64,000 nt of DNA from Flaccisagitta enflata (taxonomy: Eukaryota > Chaetognatha > Sagittoidea > Aphragmophora): the NCBI GenBank assembly GCA_965153355.1, contig OZ231126.1, positions 50,034,001-50,098,000 on the forward strand, read 5' to 3'. Below, piece by piece: positions 40,799-54,421 of this stretch (within the stretch, counting starts at the first letter, position 1; the number at the start of each line of letters is the position of its first letter). Made by a program: the position numbers and the translations under genes. The notes below the pieces were generated by a model that was given only the letters and a program-made list of their open reading frames with translations, did no database searches and had not been told where the DNA came from.

Positions 40799-41072
40799 GA
40801 AGATGAAGAAAAAGAAAAAGAAAAAGAAAAAGAAAAAGAGGAAGAAGAAGAAGAAGAAGAAGAAGAAGAAGAAGAAGAAGAAGAAGAAGAAGAAGAAGAA
40901 GAAGAAGAAGACGAAAGAGAAGAAGAAGAAGAAGAAGAAGAAGAAGAAGAAGAAGAAGAAGAAGGAGAAGAAGAAGAAGAAGAAGAAGAAGAAGAAGAAG
41001 AAGAAGAAGAAGAAGAAGAAGAAGGAGAAGAAGAAGAAGAAGAAGAAAAAGAAGATGAAGAAGAAAAAGAAT
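40799..41072 (+). repeat. (GAA)n/(GAAAAA)n microsatellite
   Basis: Starts from the CCCAAAAAGAAG tail of the preceding element and ends in GAATAGTCGCAAAAGCG, the head of the next. Poly-Lys/Glu/Phe/Leu frames are artefacts. Confidence 0.96.
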
Positions 41073-41449
41073 AGTCGCAAAAGCGTTAGATGCCCTGCTT
41101 AAGTAGGTTGTGGTTGAAATTGAGGGGGAGCAGGGAAGCGGCCCTGAAGGGGTCAATGACGTATGCTTTCACATATATGGGGAATTTTCTCCTTCTCCTT
41201 CTCCTCCTTCTCCTCCTCCTCCTCCGCACCCCCCCTCCCCCCAGCCTCCAGGCCCATATCTCAGCCTGGAGGCCCATATGCCAGTCTTGAGGCCCAAATC
41301 CCAAAAGACTGAAGTCTGGGCCTTGGGGATGGGATTTGGGCCTCAAGGGTGGGATTTGGGCCTCGAGGGTGGGATTTGGGCCTCGAGGGTGGGATTTGGG
41401 CCTCGAGGCTGGGATATGGGCCTCCACGCTGAAATATGGGCCTGGAGGC
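41073..41449 (+). mobile_element. Family-4 element with CCTCGAGG minisatellite
   Basis: Head AGTCGCAAAAGCGTTAGATG, then CCCTGCTTAAGTAGG. Inner end GGAAGCGGCCCTGAAGGGG. About nine copies of a ~20-bp unit (GGGCCTCGAGGGTGGGATTT type) lie at 41240-41445, the left ones in opposite orientation. The inverted right end is absent, replaced by (GAAAAA)n. Confidence 0.75.
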
Positions 41450-41490
41450 TGAAAAAGAAAAAGAAAAAGAAAAAGAAAACAAAAACGAAA

Positions 41491-41522
<32 letters not shown>

Positions 41523-41635
41523 AGAAGAAGAAGAAGAACAAGTGTAAAAGAAGAAGCAAGAGGAAGAAGAAGAATAAGAAGAAGAGCAAGAAGAAGAATT
41601 AGAAGAAGAGAAATCAGGAGTAGAAGAAGAAGAAG

Positions 41636-41667
<32 letters not shown>

Positions 41668-41757
41668 GAAGAAGAAGAAAAAGAAGAAGAAGAAGAAAAA
41701 GAAAAAGAAAAAGAAAAAGAAAAAGAAAAAGAAAAAGAAAAAGAAAAAGAAAAAAAT
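41450..41757 (+). repeat. (GAAAAA)n/(GAA)n microsatellite
   Basis: Alternating GAAAAA and GAA blocks. Confidence 0.95.
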
Positions 41758-42421
41758 TAAGGATGCGTCAACGGCTCGTTAGTCATGCATTACTAGCAGT
41801 TAATGGAATCGTATTGAGAGGTCGTGTTTACCCAGGAGAGAATTTCCTGGTGATCTCATTTTTGCTTGCAAAGTTGCCTGACTATTCGTCAAGATCATAA
41901 ATGGGCACTTTCAATACCCAAAATATGTACTATCTTGGTCAAACAAAGTGTCCTGCATGTTTTTTTTAATTGTGGGCAACTGACTTGGAAAAAAAAACAT
42001 GAAAAATTCATCGAAAGGCTATCTTTTGCATTGCAACTCTGGAAAAAAAAACTTTTCTTAGTCAGAAACAACTGGCAACCAAAATATAATTAGTGACAAT
42101 GCAAACATTTTGATTGAGTCTGCATACCACATAGATGAAAGAAAGTGCATCCTTATTTTATCCGCGTGGTAAGTGAGCTAAAAGTGCGAATGAGCAGGTT
42201 TCACTTATCCTATAACAGTGAACGTGAACGGGGCCAAATTGCTATGGCAACTGTGGAATCGGTGTTAAATGACGAGAGGCGAGACTCGTCTGTGGAAACA
42301 AATTCGAGAAAAAACGGCTTTACATGGAAATTTTTTTCTCTGTGTTGAATTGGAAGAAAGGAAATAAAAGGATGCAGAACTATCTTAAGGAAAAAACGAT
42401 AGTGAAAAGCAGCACAGTGGA
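41758..42421. other. Unique stretch inside the composite array
   Basis: No gene is recognised. It separates the second and third family-4 elements. Confidence 0.4.
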
Positions 42422-42552
42422 TGAAGAAGAAGAAAGAAGAAGAAGAAGAAGAAGAAGAAGAAGAAGAAGAAGAAGAAGAAGAAGAAGAAGAAGAAGAAGA
42501 AGAAGAAGAAGGAGAAGAAGAAGAAGAAGAAGAAAAAGAAGAAGAAGAAGAA
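42422..42552 (+). repeat. (GAA)n microsatellite
   Basis: GAA run of about 130 bp leading into the next element head. Confidence 0.95.
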
Positions 42553-43094
42553 GCAAAAACAAAAAGTGTTAGGATGGTCAATAAAAATTTTGCCTGCCTG
42601 GGATTAGGGTTGTGCTTACTTATTATGGGAGCAGGGCAGCGGCCCTAAGGGGTTGATGACCTATGCCTTCACACACATGGGGAATTTTCTCCTCCTGCTG
42701 CCCTGCAAACACGGCCCGCTTGTCCCCCCCTGACTCAGTCTCTAGCTCCGAGGCCCAGATCCGAGCCTCGAGGCCCAAATCCCAGTCTCAAGTCCAAAAT
42801 CCCAGCTTTGAGGCTCAATTCTATCCTCAAGGCCCAAATCCCACCAGGTTGGATTTAGCCCATGGTGGTTTGAGCCTCAAGGGTGGGATTTGAGCCTTGA
42901 GGATGGGATTTGAGCCTCAAGGCTGTGATGTAGGCCTCGAGACTGGGATTTGTGCCTCGAGACTGAGATTTGGGCCTTGAGGCTAGGATTTGAGTTGGGG
43001 GGGGAGACAGACGGACGGACGGAGGTTAGAGGAGGAGGAGAAACTCCCCATCTGTATGAAAGCATAGGTCATCTACCCCTTCAGGGCCACTGTC
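42553..43094 (+). mobile_element. Family-4 element, both inverted ends present
   Basis: Worn head AAAAGTGTTAGGATGGTCA. Inner left end GCAGGGCAGCGGCCCTAAGG followed by GATGACCTATGCCTTCACAC and GGGGAATTTTCTCC. The minisatellite of CCTCGAGGC(C/T)-centred units runs at 42735-42995. The right end at 43030-43092 is the inverted copy (GGAGAAACTCCCC, GCATAGGTCATC, GGGCCACTGTCC). The ends are about 65 bp long. Confidence 0.85.
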
Positions 43095-43575
43095 CAATAG
43101 TCGCAAAAGCGTTAGATGGTCAGCGGGACCCTTTGCCCCAGTGCGCGAGCCAGACAAAGTGCGAGGGTTGCATAGCAGTGGCCCCGGCCGGCCGATGACC
43201 TATTCTGGATTCCTATTTGAGCCTGCGCTGGGATTAGCCACGAGGCTGGGATTTGAGCCTGAGGCTGGGATTTGAGCCAATGGACTTGAGCTCACTGATT
43301 TGAGCCTGGGAGGTTGATTGAGCTGAGGCTGGATTTGAGCCGAGGTTGGCTCTGAGCCTCGAGGCTAGGATTTGAGCCTCGAGGCTGATTGAGCCCGAGG
43401 CTGGGATTGAGCCTCGAGGCTGGGATTTGAGCCCCGAGGCTGGAATTTGAGCCAAGCCTTGACAGGAATCAGCCTTGCTGCTAAAAAGACGTGGAGGACA
43501 GAAGATATAAATTTCCTGTGCTGTGTGAAAGCGTAGGTCATCGGCCCCTTCGGGGCCGCTGCCCAAAAAGGAGGA
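43095..43575 (+). mobile_element. Family-4 element, directly abutting the previous one
   Basis: Head AGTCGCAAAAGCGTTAGATG then GTCAGCGGGACCC. Left end CAGTGGCCCCGGCCGGCCGA. Degenerate GAGGCTGGGATTTGAGCC units at 43220-43455. Right end GCGTAGGTCATCGGCCCC then TTCGGGGCCGCTGCCC and AAAAAGG. Head-to-tail neighbour of 42553-43094. Confidence 0.85.
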
Positions 43576-43689
43576 AGGAGCAGCAAAGGATCAGCAGAGA
43601 AAGAAAAAAGAGAAAACGATTATGATAAAGATGAAAAAACGTACAAGAATTTCTTCAGGGATTAGCAGCGAAAGAAACGAATCAGTGAT

Positions 43690-43806
<117 letters not shown>

Positions 43807-44022
43807 CTTGGAAGAAAAAGATTTTGAGAAGAAAAAAAAACAGGAAACAGAAAAAGTTGAGACAAATGGTTTTTCATGTGGATTGTGTCGGTTGAATTTA
43901 TGTTCCAAGAAACATGATGGATTAAAATAATGAGACCCCCCTTTATCTCTAAAGGCAAAGGACTCTCCAGGTCCCGAATCCAGCCAATAGTTCTAACATC
44001 ATTCATCCTCCTTCATGAGAGG

Positions 44023-45541
<1,519 letters not shown>

Positions 45542-45737
45542 AGTCGCGTGCACACAACTCTACAACCCGCTTTGTCCGTCGGTCGGTCAGTTGGTCGGTC
45601 GGTCGGTCGGTCACACTTTACTTTTTTTTATGATTTTATTTCTTTGACCTCAATGCTCCTGCCTAAATAATCTGATGACCTCAAACATGGCCCCTGCCCA
45701 CCCACACGCGACTTCAGTAGCCGTGTATCCGGCCTTG
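45542..45737 (+). mobile_element. GTCN-hairpin element, 196 bp
   Basis: After TTTTT it begins AGTCGCGTGCACACAACTC then TACAACCCGCTTTGTCC and (GGTC)n. The middle is CTCCTGCC...GGCCCCTGCCCACC. The tail is CACACGCGACTTCAGTAGCC then GTGTATCCGGCCTTG, followed by TTTTC. Both boundaries are clear. Confidence 0.88.
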
Positions 45738-45740
45738 TTT

Positions 45741-46326
45741 TCTTAACTTGTTAGTCACTGCTTATCAGATTTTTTTTCCGGCTCAATTCTTTCAAAACAA
45801 CGATAAAACCATCAATAATTAAGTTTCAATCTAAATCTGGACAACGCGCGTAAATCCTACGGAATCCCGCGGACTCTCCAGCGTCCCAAAGACGTTATAC
45901 GGGTTGAGTTCTGGATGTAGAGTCAGGCTAGATAAAGCCGAGATAAAGAGGAAAAGGAAGTTTCCGCAGTTTGGCCCCACAGATAAGGAAGAAAAGAGAA
46001 GAGAAGAAGATTTGGAAGCCAGAGGAAAAATATCTCCAGAGTTAAGGAATTGACACTTAGGAGAGTTCCCTTTAAAAGGTCATCCACATTGCGTGAGGGG
46101 GAGCACCGAAGGGAAACCAGGAAATGGATGAATGAATGATTGAAAGTAAAGATGGATGGATGGATGGATGGATGGATGGATGGATGGATGGAAAAGATTA
46201 GATATGCGGAATAGCACGATGGATGGATGGATGAATAGTAGAACACTGTAGAAGTAAAAGATGGGTTAGAACGGATGATAAAAATAAAGAAAGAATGAAA
46301 ATAAGAAAGAAAGAAAGAGAGAAGGA

Positions 46327-46362
<36 letters not shown>

Positions 46363-46462
46363 AACAAAAAACAAACAAACAAACAAACAAACAAACAAAC
46401 AAACAAACAAACAAACAAAGAAAAAAGAAAGAAAGATAGTAGAAAGCAAGAAAGAAAGAAAG
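45741..46462 (+). repeat. Direct copy of the left arm's outer edge
   Basis: 45927-46440 repeats 13241-13760 in the same orientation, with no difference that I could see outside the simple repeats. 45741-45926 matches, in reverse, 63836-64000 of the right arm. Similarity to the left arm ends at about 46462, inside the AAAG run. Confidence 0.92.
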
Positions 46463-46479
46463 CATTAATTGTGTGACAG

Positions 46480-46790
46480 ATAGACAGAATCCAGTACAGA
46501 CAGTCCTTAGATCTGCTCTCTCAGGCTCAAAATCTGCCTTCTCAGGCCTGAAACCTGTCCCTCCCAGGCCTTAAATCTCCCCAAGAGATTCAAGGCCTGA
46601 GAGGCAGATTGCCTGGAGAGGGCAGATTTCAGGCCTGAGAGGGCAGATTTCAGACTGGAGAGGCCTGGGGGACTGATGGACGGATGGATTTGACAAACGA
46701 ACGACAAACGAAAGTCCCCAGTGTTCTACAGGACTTTCCCTTCAGGCTGCTGCCCTGCCTCCTCTCATTCCAATTTACAACCACGCAAAG
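46480..46790 (-). mobile_element. Family-4 element with minisatellite
   Basis: CTCTCAGGCCTGAAATCTGCC-type units lie at 46505-46670, changing orientation near 46585. Then come a GGACGGATGGA run and, reversed, the inner end GCAGGGCAGCAGCCTGAAGG with TCCTGTAGAACACTGGGGAC. The head on the minus strand resembles the 41073 copy. Confidence 0.7.
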
Positions 46791-47559
46791 CAGAGCTGTA
46801 AGTTGTTTTTTTTTTTTCTTCTCAAATTTAGCATCAAGGCCTTAGAACCTAATCCGCAGCCTTGGGCCCTAAAATCAACATTGTCTTAGGACCCATATTT
46901 TTACACAATCACGCCTAATCTCACTTGATCTTAAATCCTAGTTCTTAAAAGGCACTCCAAATTCTTCATGCTTATTGATTAGTATGGGTAACTTGAAAGC
47001 CAAAACAAAATGGTAATCTTCAAATTTTGTTCTTCCATATCATGTGAGTGGGGTGAAGGGATACTCACCACACTCGCTATGTTAACCTCCCAAATGCGAC
47101 ACAAGTACGACAGTTCCTTTCGCATATTATGACACAATATCGAGGTACAGAAAATGGATGCTCTCTGGAGGCCGCTTATACAAGATTCATTTAATTCGTA
47201 AAAGTGATAGGTTGTGAGAGATATGCAAACATTGACAAGAGATTAATATTCCGTAATACATAATGATTACGATAAAATGCGTGGCGCTGACATGAAGAGA
47301 GACAAGTTGAGACAGAGAGTTGACATAAAATTTACACAGAAAAAAAAGTAAGAAAGAACGATATCTCAGCTCCGCCTGCTCCGCCTCTCAAGAGAACGTT
47401 TGAAGATGAGACAATAGAAGAAAAGGATGCTTGAAGAGAGAGAATGAGACAGATGAAAAATGATGAGCGATGACTGGTTGGGAGGAGAAGAGAGTATATA
47501 AGGTGAAAACATTCATCAAGAATCCCGGATGAGAGGGGAAACTGTTTATACTGTCGTTG
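46791..47559. other. Intergenic stretch, nothing seen
   Basis: No gene or element is recognised. Confidence 0.4.
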
Positions 47560-47822
47560 CTGTTTCTGCACTCGCAGACAACTGCATCTTTAGATGGATG
47601 ACTCGGTCGTTCGCTATTTTTGTTCGTTCTCACCATTCAGTAGGGCTACTCACTTGCTCCACAGCGCTTGGCTTTCCTACATTGGCTTGCTCCCTTAACA
47701 GGCTCCTTTACTCGTTTTGATCACTTCCTTGTGAGTTGGTTGAAATTATTGAAAATACATTCATGCTGTGAACGCGACTAACAAGAATATTCGCTTTTGT
47801 TGATATCACTGGAAACAAGCCC
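47560..47822 (+). mobile_element. Diverged MITE, GGGCGTTTCTAGT family
   Basis: Keeps the order of family landmarks (ACTCGGTCGTTCGCTAT, TTGTTCGTTCTCACC, CTCCACAGCGCTTGGC, TTGAAATTATTGAAAATAC, TCACTGGAAACAAGCCC) but with many substitutions. It is the oldest-looking of the four. Confidence 0.7.
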
Positions 47823-48150
47823 AGGAATGAAGAGGATGGAGAGACAACTGGGAAGAGTGAGCGCCTTGATAAAATGAAATCAATGAAATGGATACAATGG
47901 ATGGGATTAGATGGAAAAGATGGATTAGATGGTATAGGGAGAATAAAGAGCGCATTGATTAATAGAATTGATCGAATTGACGAATTGTCTAGTTGATGGA
48001 TAATAGAAAAAAAAAGTTGAAAAACTAAGTGGATGAAATTGGCGCAATTAATTGGAAAAAATTAAAGGGATTGTTTCCGTGGTTTTAGGAATTTAAACGG
48101 GTATGGCTAGAATGAATGGAAAAAAAGTTGCGGTTAAAACGTATGGAGTA
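47823..48150. other. GATGGA/AATTGA-rich stretch
   Basis: Loose GATGGATT and GAATTGATCG repetition. No gene. Confidence 0.4.
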
Positions 48151-48328
48151 CAGTTGAACCCCGCTCTAACGGACCCGCCACTAACGGAGTTCCGTTGCCT
48201 AATGGTTGCAAATTCAAAGTTCCTTCAACTTGTTTTTATTTATTTCCTATATTGGCTATAACCAAACTCTGCCTAAAAGAGATGAGATTTGGTAGTCCCT
48301 TGAAATCCGTTAGAGCGGTATTTAATGG
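48151..48328. mobile_element. pogo-like MITE, 178 bp
   Basis: After TA it begins CAGTTGAACCCCGCTCTAAC. Read on the other strand, the right end gives ATACCGCTCTAACGG, before TA. The outermost bases on the right are worn. Confidence 0.82.
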
Positions 48329-50289
48329 TATATGAATTTGGTGGAATTGATGAGTTTTGACTTATGAGGAATGATAACTATGGAAAAAAAAACCGAACAA
48401 CTTTTGAGAGAGCAAAAAAGTATGAAGATGTTGACCAATTTGCATGAAAATTTACAGTGAATGATAACCATGATATGAACTATGTCTGGTTGTAACTCTA
48501 CTGCATCCGTTGAAAACTTTAGCCAGCACACGTTTTCATTAAAGTCAATTTCTTTTTTTTGACTGCCAGAGATGATGTTTATCTAAATCAAAATATTACC
48601 ATTTTTAGTAAAATTGGCATTGTGCAAAAAGTTTTGGGAGTTTTGTCATGATTTTTGAACTGTAGTCTGATGGTAATATTTATTAATACTAGGTAAAATT
48701 TGCATCTACTGAGATAAAGTCTAGTGGGGTAGATATTGGTTGATTGTAAGCTTGCTCAGGATAAGCCATATTCTACAATTTGTTAGAATATTTTTGCAAT
48801 TTAGGGGACTAAAATGCTTCAATCTTTACAAAAATTTAATAGGAGATGAATCATACTGTACAAAAGTTACCTAGCAAAAATCATGATAATTGAGAAAACT
48901 CTGGCCTTAGCACGATTTATATTTTCAGATTTCATTTTCATTTACTTCATTCTAAAAACCACAAAAAGGTTTTAGAAAACTTGTTGTTTCTTCTAAAATA
49001 ATTGCAGTTTTGTAATGAAATTTTTATCACATCCTGCCAATACTGTGGTTTACTTCCACTTAAAATTTCATCTAAATCGGACTAGATTTAGTATGTTTAT
49101 TTTTAAGTTTATTTATTGATTCTGCGTAAATTCTCATGTGTGTACATTGAACTTCTTATCTTCTGACAAGCACTTTTAAAAAATCTATAATTCTCAAACT
49201 ATTTAGAGCAGGTCATTGATTTTTTCAGTGAAGCTTAATGATACTAAAAAGTAACTTCAATAAAAATTTCAGCACACTGGGTGAATTTTCAAAGTGATTT
49301 ATGAGCAATAGAAGTAACTGTTCGGTTTTTTTTTTTTGACATAATTAAGATGGATAAAACAAATATGTCGGAAAATGCAAAACCTGGGCCGCCACCCACC
49401 CCGTTTCCCACAGTAATACTTAGGGAGGAGGAAATGAGGGAGTGGCGGACCAGGTTTTAAATCTTGGGTCTTATATTTTAGGGAGTGTCTTCTACCATCA
49501 GATGATCAAACAGCCTACGAGCATAAGGGATCTGAGTACATTAAGTGAAAAGCCCCCGAGCTGTTTGATATACTAGTCAGTGAGGGCTCACAAGGCCATT
49601 GTTCAATCCAAAATGAATATCAGTTATTTTCGTATTTAGCTTAGACTTTTTTTTTCAAGAAAGTATCTGTTTCAAAATCAACATTTAAGCTGCAGAGCTT
49701 CATGGTCACCGTTCCATTTTTCTGGGCTTCACTCAGCAATCGAAACTATGCGCAATAAGCCCACTCACTAATCCAACACTTATTTTACCCACCAAAAGAT
49801 GCGCGCGAACTATTAGCTATCATATCATTGTCATTATGAGTTTGTTTTTCTGACTCGGGGTCCGCGGGGTCTGGACGCATAAAAAGAAGAAAAAAAAACA
49901 GCAACGACCGCATATAAACAGATCAACAACAGGGCAACACACAGATCGACGGGTCGCTACCACGTGACTTTGAGCCGTTGATGTATTACGCAACCCACAA
50001 GCCAATTCGCTGAGTACGGTCGTGTGCACAAAACTGAATAATTAGTCTTATCTATTAGTCGGGTGTGTCGATTCGCGAAAGGTTTTTTGAACAGTAGTTT
50101 TGTGCGTCAACAATTGAACATTGTGGGAAATTGAATATGAAGATCTTGACTATTTTAGTTGTGTTCTACGCGCCTCCACACCCCCCTTTGTTGGTCAGTC
50201 AGTCTATTGGTTGGTTGATCAGTCTGTCCCCTTTTTAGTTTCTTGGTGTTTTTAAGCTTTTTGGCCTCACAACTCTTTCCCAAATACTA
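48329..50289. other. AT-rich stretch with weak inverted repeats
   Basis: A run of A then CCGAACA at about 48385-48402 and its inverse TGTTCGG plus T-run at 49320-49338 may be worn element ends. AACCTGGGCCGCCAC at 49380 and GTGGCGGACCAGGTT at 49441 form a 15-bp inverted pair. 50163-50290 (GGTTGGTTGATCAGTCTGTCC) may be a GTCN-hairpin scrap. No gene. Confidence 0.4.
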
Positions 50290-50675
50290 ATATAAGTTAT
50301 TATAAGTCATTCTAGTTATTTCAAGTCATTCTAACTTTTTAAAATCATATTAGTTTTTATAATTACTTATGCCGATTTAATTGATCAAATCATTTTAAAT
50401 CTTTTTAATTTATTTTAAGTTATTTCAAGTCATCTTGAGACATTTAAAATCAATTCAAGTTATCTTAAATTATCTATATCCCACACATGGCGTATTGGTG
50501 TTGGCCTTGTTCTCAGTAGTTGCTCATTGGTAACTCTACAACATACTTTGTAGATCCGTGCGTCCATCCATTGGTCTTTTCCTTTATAATGCCCTAGATC
50601 TATAACCTTGATCAATACCTTAGATCTATAACTTAGATCAATAACCTAGATCTATAACCAAGAAGATAAGATCGA
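50290..50675 (+). repeat. Two degenerate short-period arrays
   Basis: 50290-50475 is a loose TTATTTCAAGTCATT-type array of about 15 bp period. 50593-50675 repeats TAGATCTATAACCT/TAGATCAATAACC. Confidence 0.65.
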
Positions 50676-50773
50676 TAATACTTTTACATGTTGACACGCC
50701 CTAGTCAGTCAGTACCATTTTGGTATTTGGGCAAAGCTAGATCATTATCACTGCCCATGCCCAAATGTTCATA

Positions 50774-51530
50774 CACCGTATTTAAATCGGAATGAGAAAT
50801 GTTAAACCTTATAAATCCTGAACTACTTGGTAAAAAGTCTTCAAATCTTCAGAGGATGTTGGTAATACACTACGGTTTTGTTAAGCAAAACTTCAATTTT
50901 TGGTCATGGAAAGGAGAGGATCAGCAAATCATTGAAAAAGTGGATTTTAGGCAAAATCAATTATATTTCATAGGGTTTTTGAAAGAAGTTGTTATTATAA
51001 ACTACCATCTCAAAATATATGAGCTGAACCTTGAGGCTGCTGGATCCAACAAATGATAAAAAAAATGATCATATCTTTAGTTTCAAGACAAAATTTTTAT
51101 CATTTTTACATTTATGAAGATTTTTATCAATTTTATAGAATTTGAAGTCAGTATGACAGCAAAATTTTTTCTCAAATCAATTGTAACCTCTTGAAACATC
51201 CAAAATTTCTCAAATTTTTTGACAGAACTGAAATCTATGATGTATTTCCTGCTATTTGAGACCGTCCCCGTGGCTATAGCTTTTTTCCTTTAGAAATGGC
51301 ATGCAAATAAAGAAAGCTTCTCAGGAAGAAAGATGGAAGAATTGTCACAGCCAAAAATGAATTTTATTTGATGTTTTGCCAATCCTCAACTATCTAATAC
51401 TCCACTTTGAGGTTTTGTATAACAAAACCGCAGTATGTTACTAACATTCTCTGAAAATTTGAAGACTTTTTGCCAAGTAGTTTAGAATTTTTAACGGTTT
51501 AACATTTCTCATTCCGATTTAAAGACGGTG
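50774..51530. mobile_element. 757-bp foldback element, TIR ~130 bp (TA target)
   Basis: Both ends read CACCGT(A/C)TTTAAATCGG then AATGAGAAATGTTAAACC, bounded by TA (50772-50773, 51531-51532). The inverted arms continue through ACTACTTGG(T/C)AAAAAGTC, TTCAAAT and GGTTTTGTT(A)A. The 85-residue frame inside shows no domain. Tc1/mariner-supergroup target preference is inferred. Confidence 0.9.
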
Positions 51531-51714
51531 TATGTACTGCCACATCTCTAGCCCCTCTCATTCCTTAACATCTCATTTTCAACATGCCTCTAAGAAACTT
51601 CTCTCACTGCCCCACCTCCTGGTCAAACTCGCTCCCCTCTTACTCACTTCATCCCCAGTGATAATGACCATGTTGACAACGACTATCATACCGACAAAAG
51701 CGGAGACAAACAAA

Positions 51715-51790
51715 GCAACGAAAACGACGACGACGAAGACGACGACGGCGACGACAAAAACGAAGACGACGACGACGACGACGACGATTA
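51715..51790 (+). repeat. (ACG)n microsatellite
   Basis: ACG trimers with AAAACG interruptions. Confidence 0.9.
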
Positions 51791-51907
51791 CGATATCGTG
51801 TCAAAGATGATCTCAAGCAACAACGAATTGGTCTTTATTCACCTCAGACAAGCAGACAAGACCATAAACAGAACCAAATTGACTGGTTATTAGATACTCA
51901 ACAATAG

Positions 51908-52148
<241 letters not shown>

Positions 52149-52295
52149 TTAAATTGACAGACAGAAAAAAAAGAAAAAGAAGAGGTGGAGACAAAAAGAA
52201 AGGCGAAGCTACAGAAATTGGGAGAACGAAAATGTCGGGCAGACAAAGAGACAGACATGATATAGACTCCGTGATTAAGAGTATGCAAAGATATT

Positions 52296-52600
<305 letters not shown>

Positions 52601-52779
52601 CTGTAGATGGATGGAAATATAGATCGAAAAAAACAGACAGACATCCACTGAGATCAGACAGAAATCTTGCCATTGGGCGCTGGAGAGATACACCACATAT
52701 CTATGCATCAACCGACAGACAGGGAAACTTGTAGCTCTAATGTAGCACGCTATTCATAGAAGCATAGTCTTACAAAAGA

Positions 52780-52925
52780 CGGAGGGGAGGAAGGGAGGAA
52801 GGTAAGGAAGATGGAGGAGGGAGGAAGAAGAGGGAAGAAGAGGTGACGGAGGAAGAGGGAGGAAGGAGGAAGAAGAAGGGAAGTGAAAGGAAGGTGGGAG
52901 GCGGAGAAGAAATTGAAACTAATGG
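52780..52925 (+). repeat. Purine-rich GGAGGAAG tract
   Basis: Degenerate GGA/GAA repetition over about 145 bp. Confidence 0.85.
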
Positions 52926-53004
52926 AGGAGAAAATTAGAAAACTAATCAATCGATACTGAAACCCATTTAGCAAGAGCAAATGTTATCTCACCTTATTGT
53001 TTAA

Positions 53005-53214
53005 CAAGGCTGGATACATGGCAACTGAAGTCGTGTACGGGTGGGCAGGGGCTATATTTGAGGCCATATTTGAGGCAGGAGCAGGGAGGTCAAAGTAATA
53101 AAATCATAAAAAAAGTAAAGTGTGACCGACGGACCAACCGACCTGTATCTGAACTGACCAATCGACCGACCGACCGACAGACAAAGCGGGTTGTAGAGTC
53201 GCGTGCACGCGACT
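53005..53214 (-). mobile_element. GTCN-hairpin element, 210 bp
   Basis: On the minus strand, after TTTTT, it begins AGTCGCGTGCACGCGACTC then TACAACCCGCTTTGTC and (GGTC)n. The middle is CTGCCCACCCGTACACGACT, then TCAGTTGCC. The end is ATGTATCCAGCCTTG before TTAAAC. Both boundaries are clear. Confidence 0.88.
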
Positions 53215-53225
53215 AAAAACTCATA

Positions 53226-54421
53226 CAGTTGATTCTGTCTAGTCTCGAGATAATGGGGGCAAGCATCATGGGAAAATGAATAAAACCAGAGAAGTAATAT
53301 ATGGATCAAAGATTAAATTGACTAATGAAAGTAACAGTAACGACAGAAAATTTGATACAAAGTTGATATCCATCTTGCATGGATATATGGCTAATTGGAA
53401 ATATTTTTCAACCCCGCATTGAATTTTTTTTGAAAACTCTTCCAAAGTGCTTCAAAAGCTGACCTTGTGGAGGTATTTTGCTCTTACAGTTTAGGCTTAG
53501 TAATGATTTTAATCATGATGGTCAAATGATTATCATTTTAGGAGAATTTTATCTGTAAATCCTTCAATACTTTATTTTTGCTCCACGGCTCTTTGTGCTG
53601 CTGTGTCAGGCTATTAGTTGGTCCATCATTTCATCTGCTGATCTATAGTATTTGAGAATTATGGCCTTTTTGATTTTTCTAAGGTAATTTAAGCTAGAGT
53701 AGTAAAAAAAAACAGATGCAAAGTTCTTTTATATAATTGCAAATGCTGAGTAGAAAAATTAAAACCACCATACTTCAACTCAATACTGAGGCCAAACCAA
53801 CGGACTGACCAACTCGCATAAAGTCAGCTTTTGGAGAACTTTTGATAAACTTCCAAATGATGTATTGTTTGATATTGAATAATAACCAAGGTTGTCAATA
53901 AATCAATAGATAGTGTCAAAAAGTTCTGTATCAAATTTTCTGTCACTACTGTTATGCCTCATTGCTTATGATAGCTGGTTGTCACGGGAACACATATCCA
54001 TATTTTCTCTCTAAAATATCAAGATCTTTAGAGATTTTTTGATGGAACATTACTTTAAATCTAATTTGCTACAACTTTCATATGAAATTCTCTATAAGAA
54101 TGTTGCTTGTTTTGCGGTTGCTAGGAAGCATCACAGGGCTGTCACATCCCTAGCATTAGCCAAATTGGCGATATTCTTCCAAGACACACTGTGGGAAAAT
54201 TGATTTTAAGCAATGATCTCTCAAAAAAATCCTAAAGTATCATTATCTTAGCGAGAAAACATGAAAACGCGTTTCCATGGCAAATGGCTATTATGGGGAA
54301 TAAAACATCCTTTTAAGTTTTATTTATCTATGTGTCAAATAGCACTTCTTTAGCTTCATTTGGTTTTTTTTTTTTTTAGAATGCTTGCCCCCATCATCTT
54401 AAGTCTTGTTGGAATCTACTT
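53226..54421. mobile_element. ~1.2-kb TIR element (TA target) with nested insertion
   Basis: Left CAGTTGATTCTGTCTAG then ATAATGGGGGCAAGCAT. Reversed right AAGTAGATTCCAAC then ATGATGGGGGCAAGCAT. TA on both sides (53224-53225, 54422-54423). It encloses the smaller element 53334-53952. No transposase. Confidence 0.75.
53334..53952. mobile_element. 619-bp nested TIR element
   Basis: Ends ACAGTAACGACAG + AAAATTTGATACA and, reversed, ACAGTAGTGACAG + AAAATTTGATACA, with TA outside each (53332-53333, 53953-53954). It lies inside the 53226-54421 element, so it is the younger of the two. Confidence 0.78.

Noticed and set aside
40688-41102. Poly-Glu/poly-Lys and poly-Phe/poly-Leu frames at 40.7-41.1 kb, as acidic proteins
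   Set aside because: They are translations of (GAA)n; the only non-repetitive residues come from the family-4 element tail, which also appears in several other copies and frames.
48376-49350. ~970-bp TIR element bounded by A-run/CCGAACA ends
   Set aside because: Inverted similarity does not extend beyond the A-run and CCGAACA by eye and no target duplication is visible; kept only as a remark.
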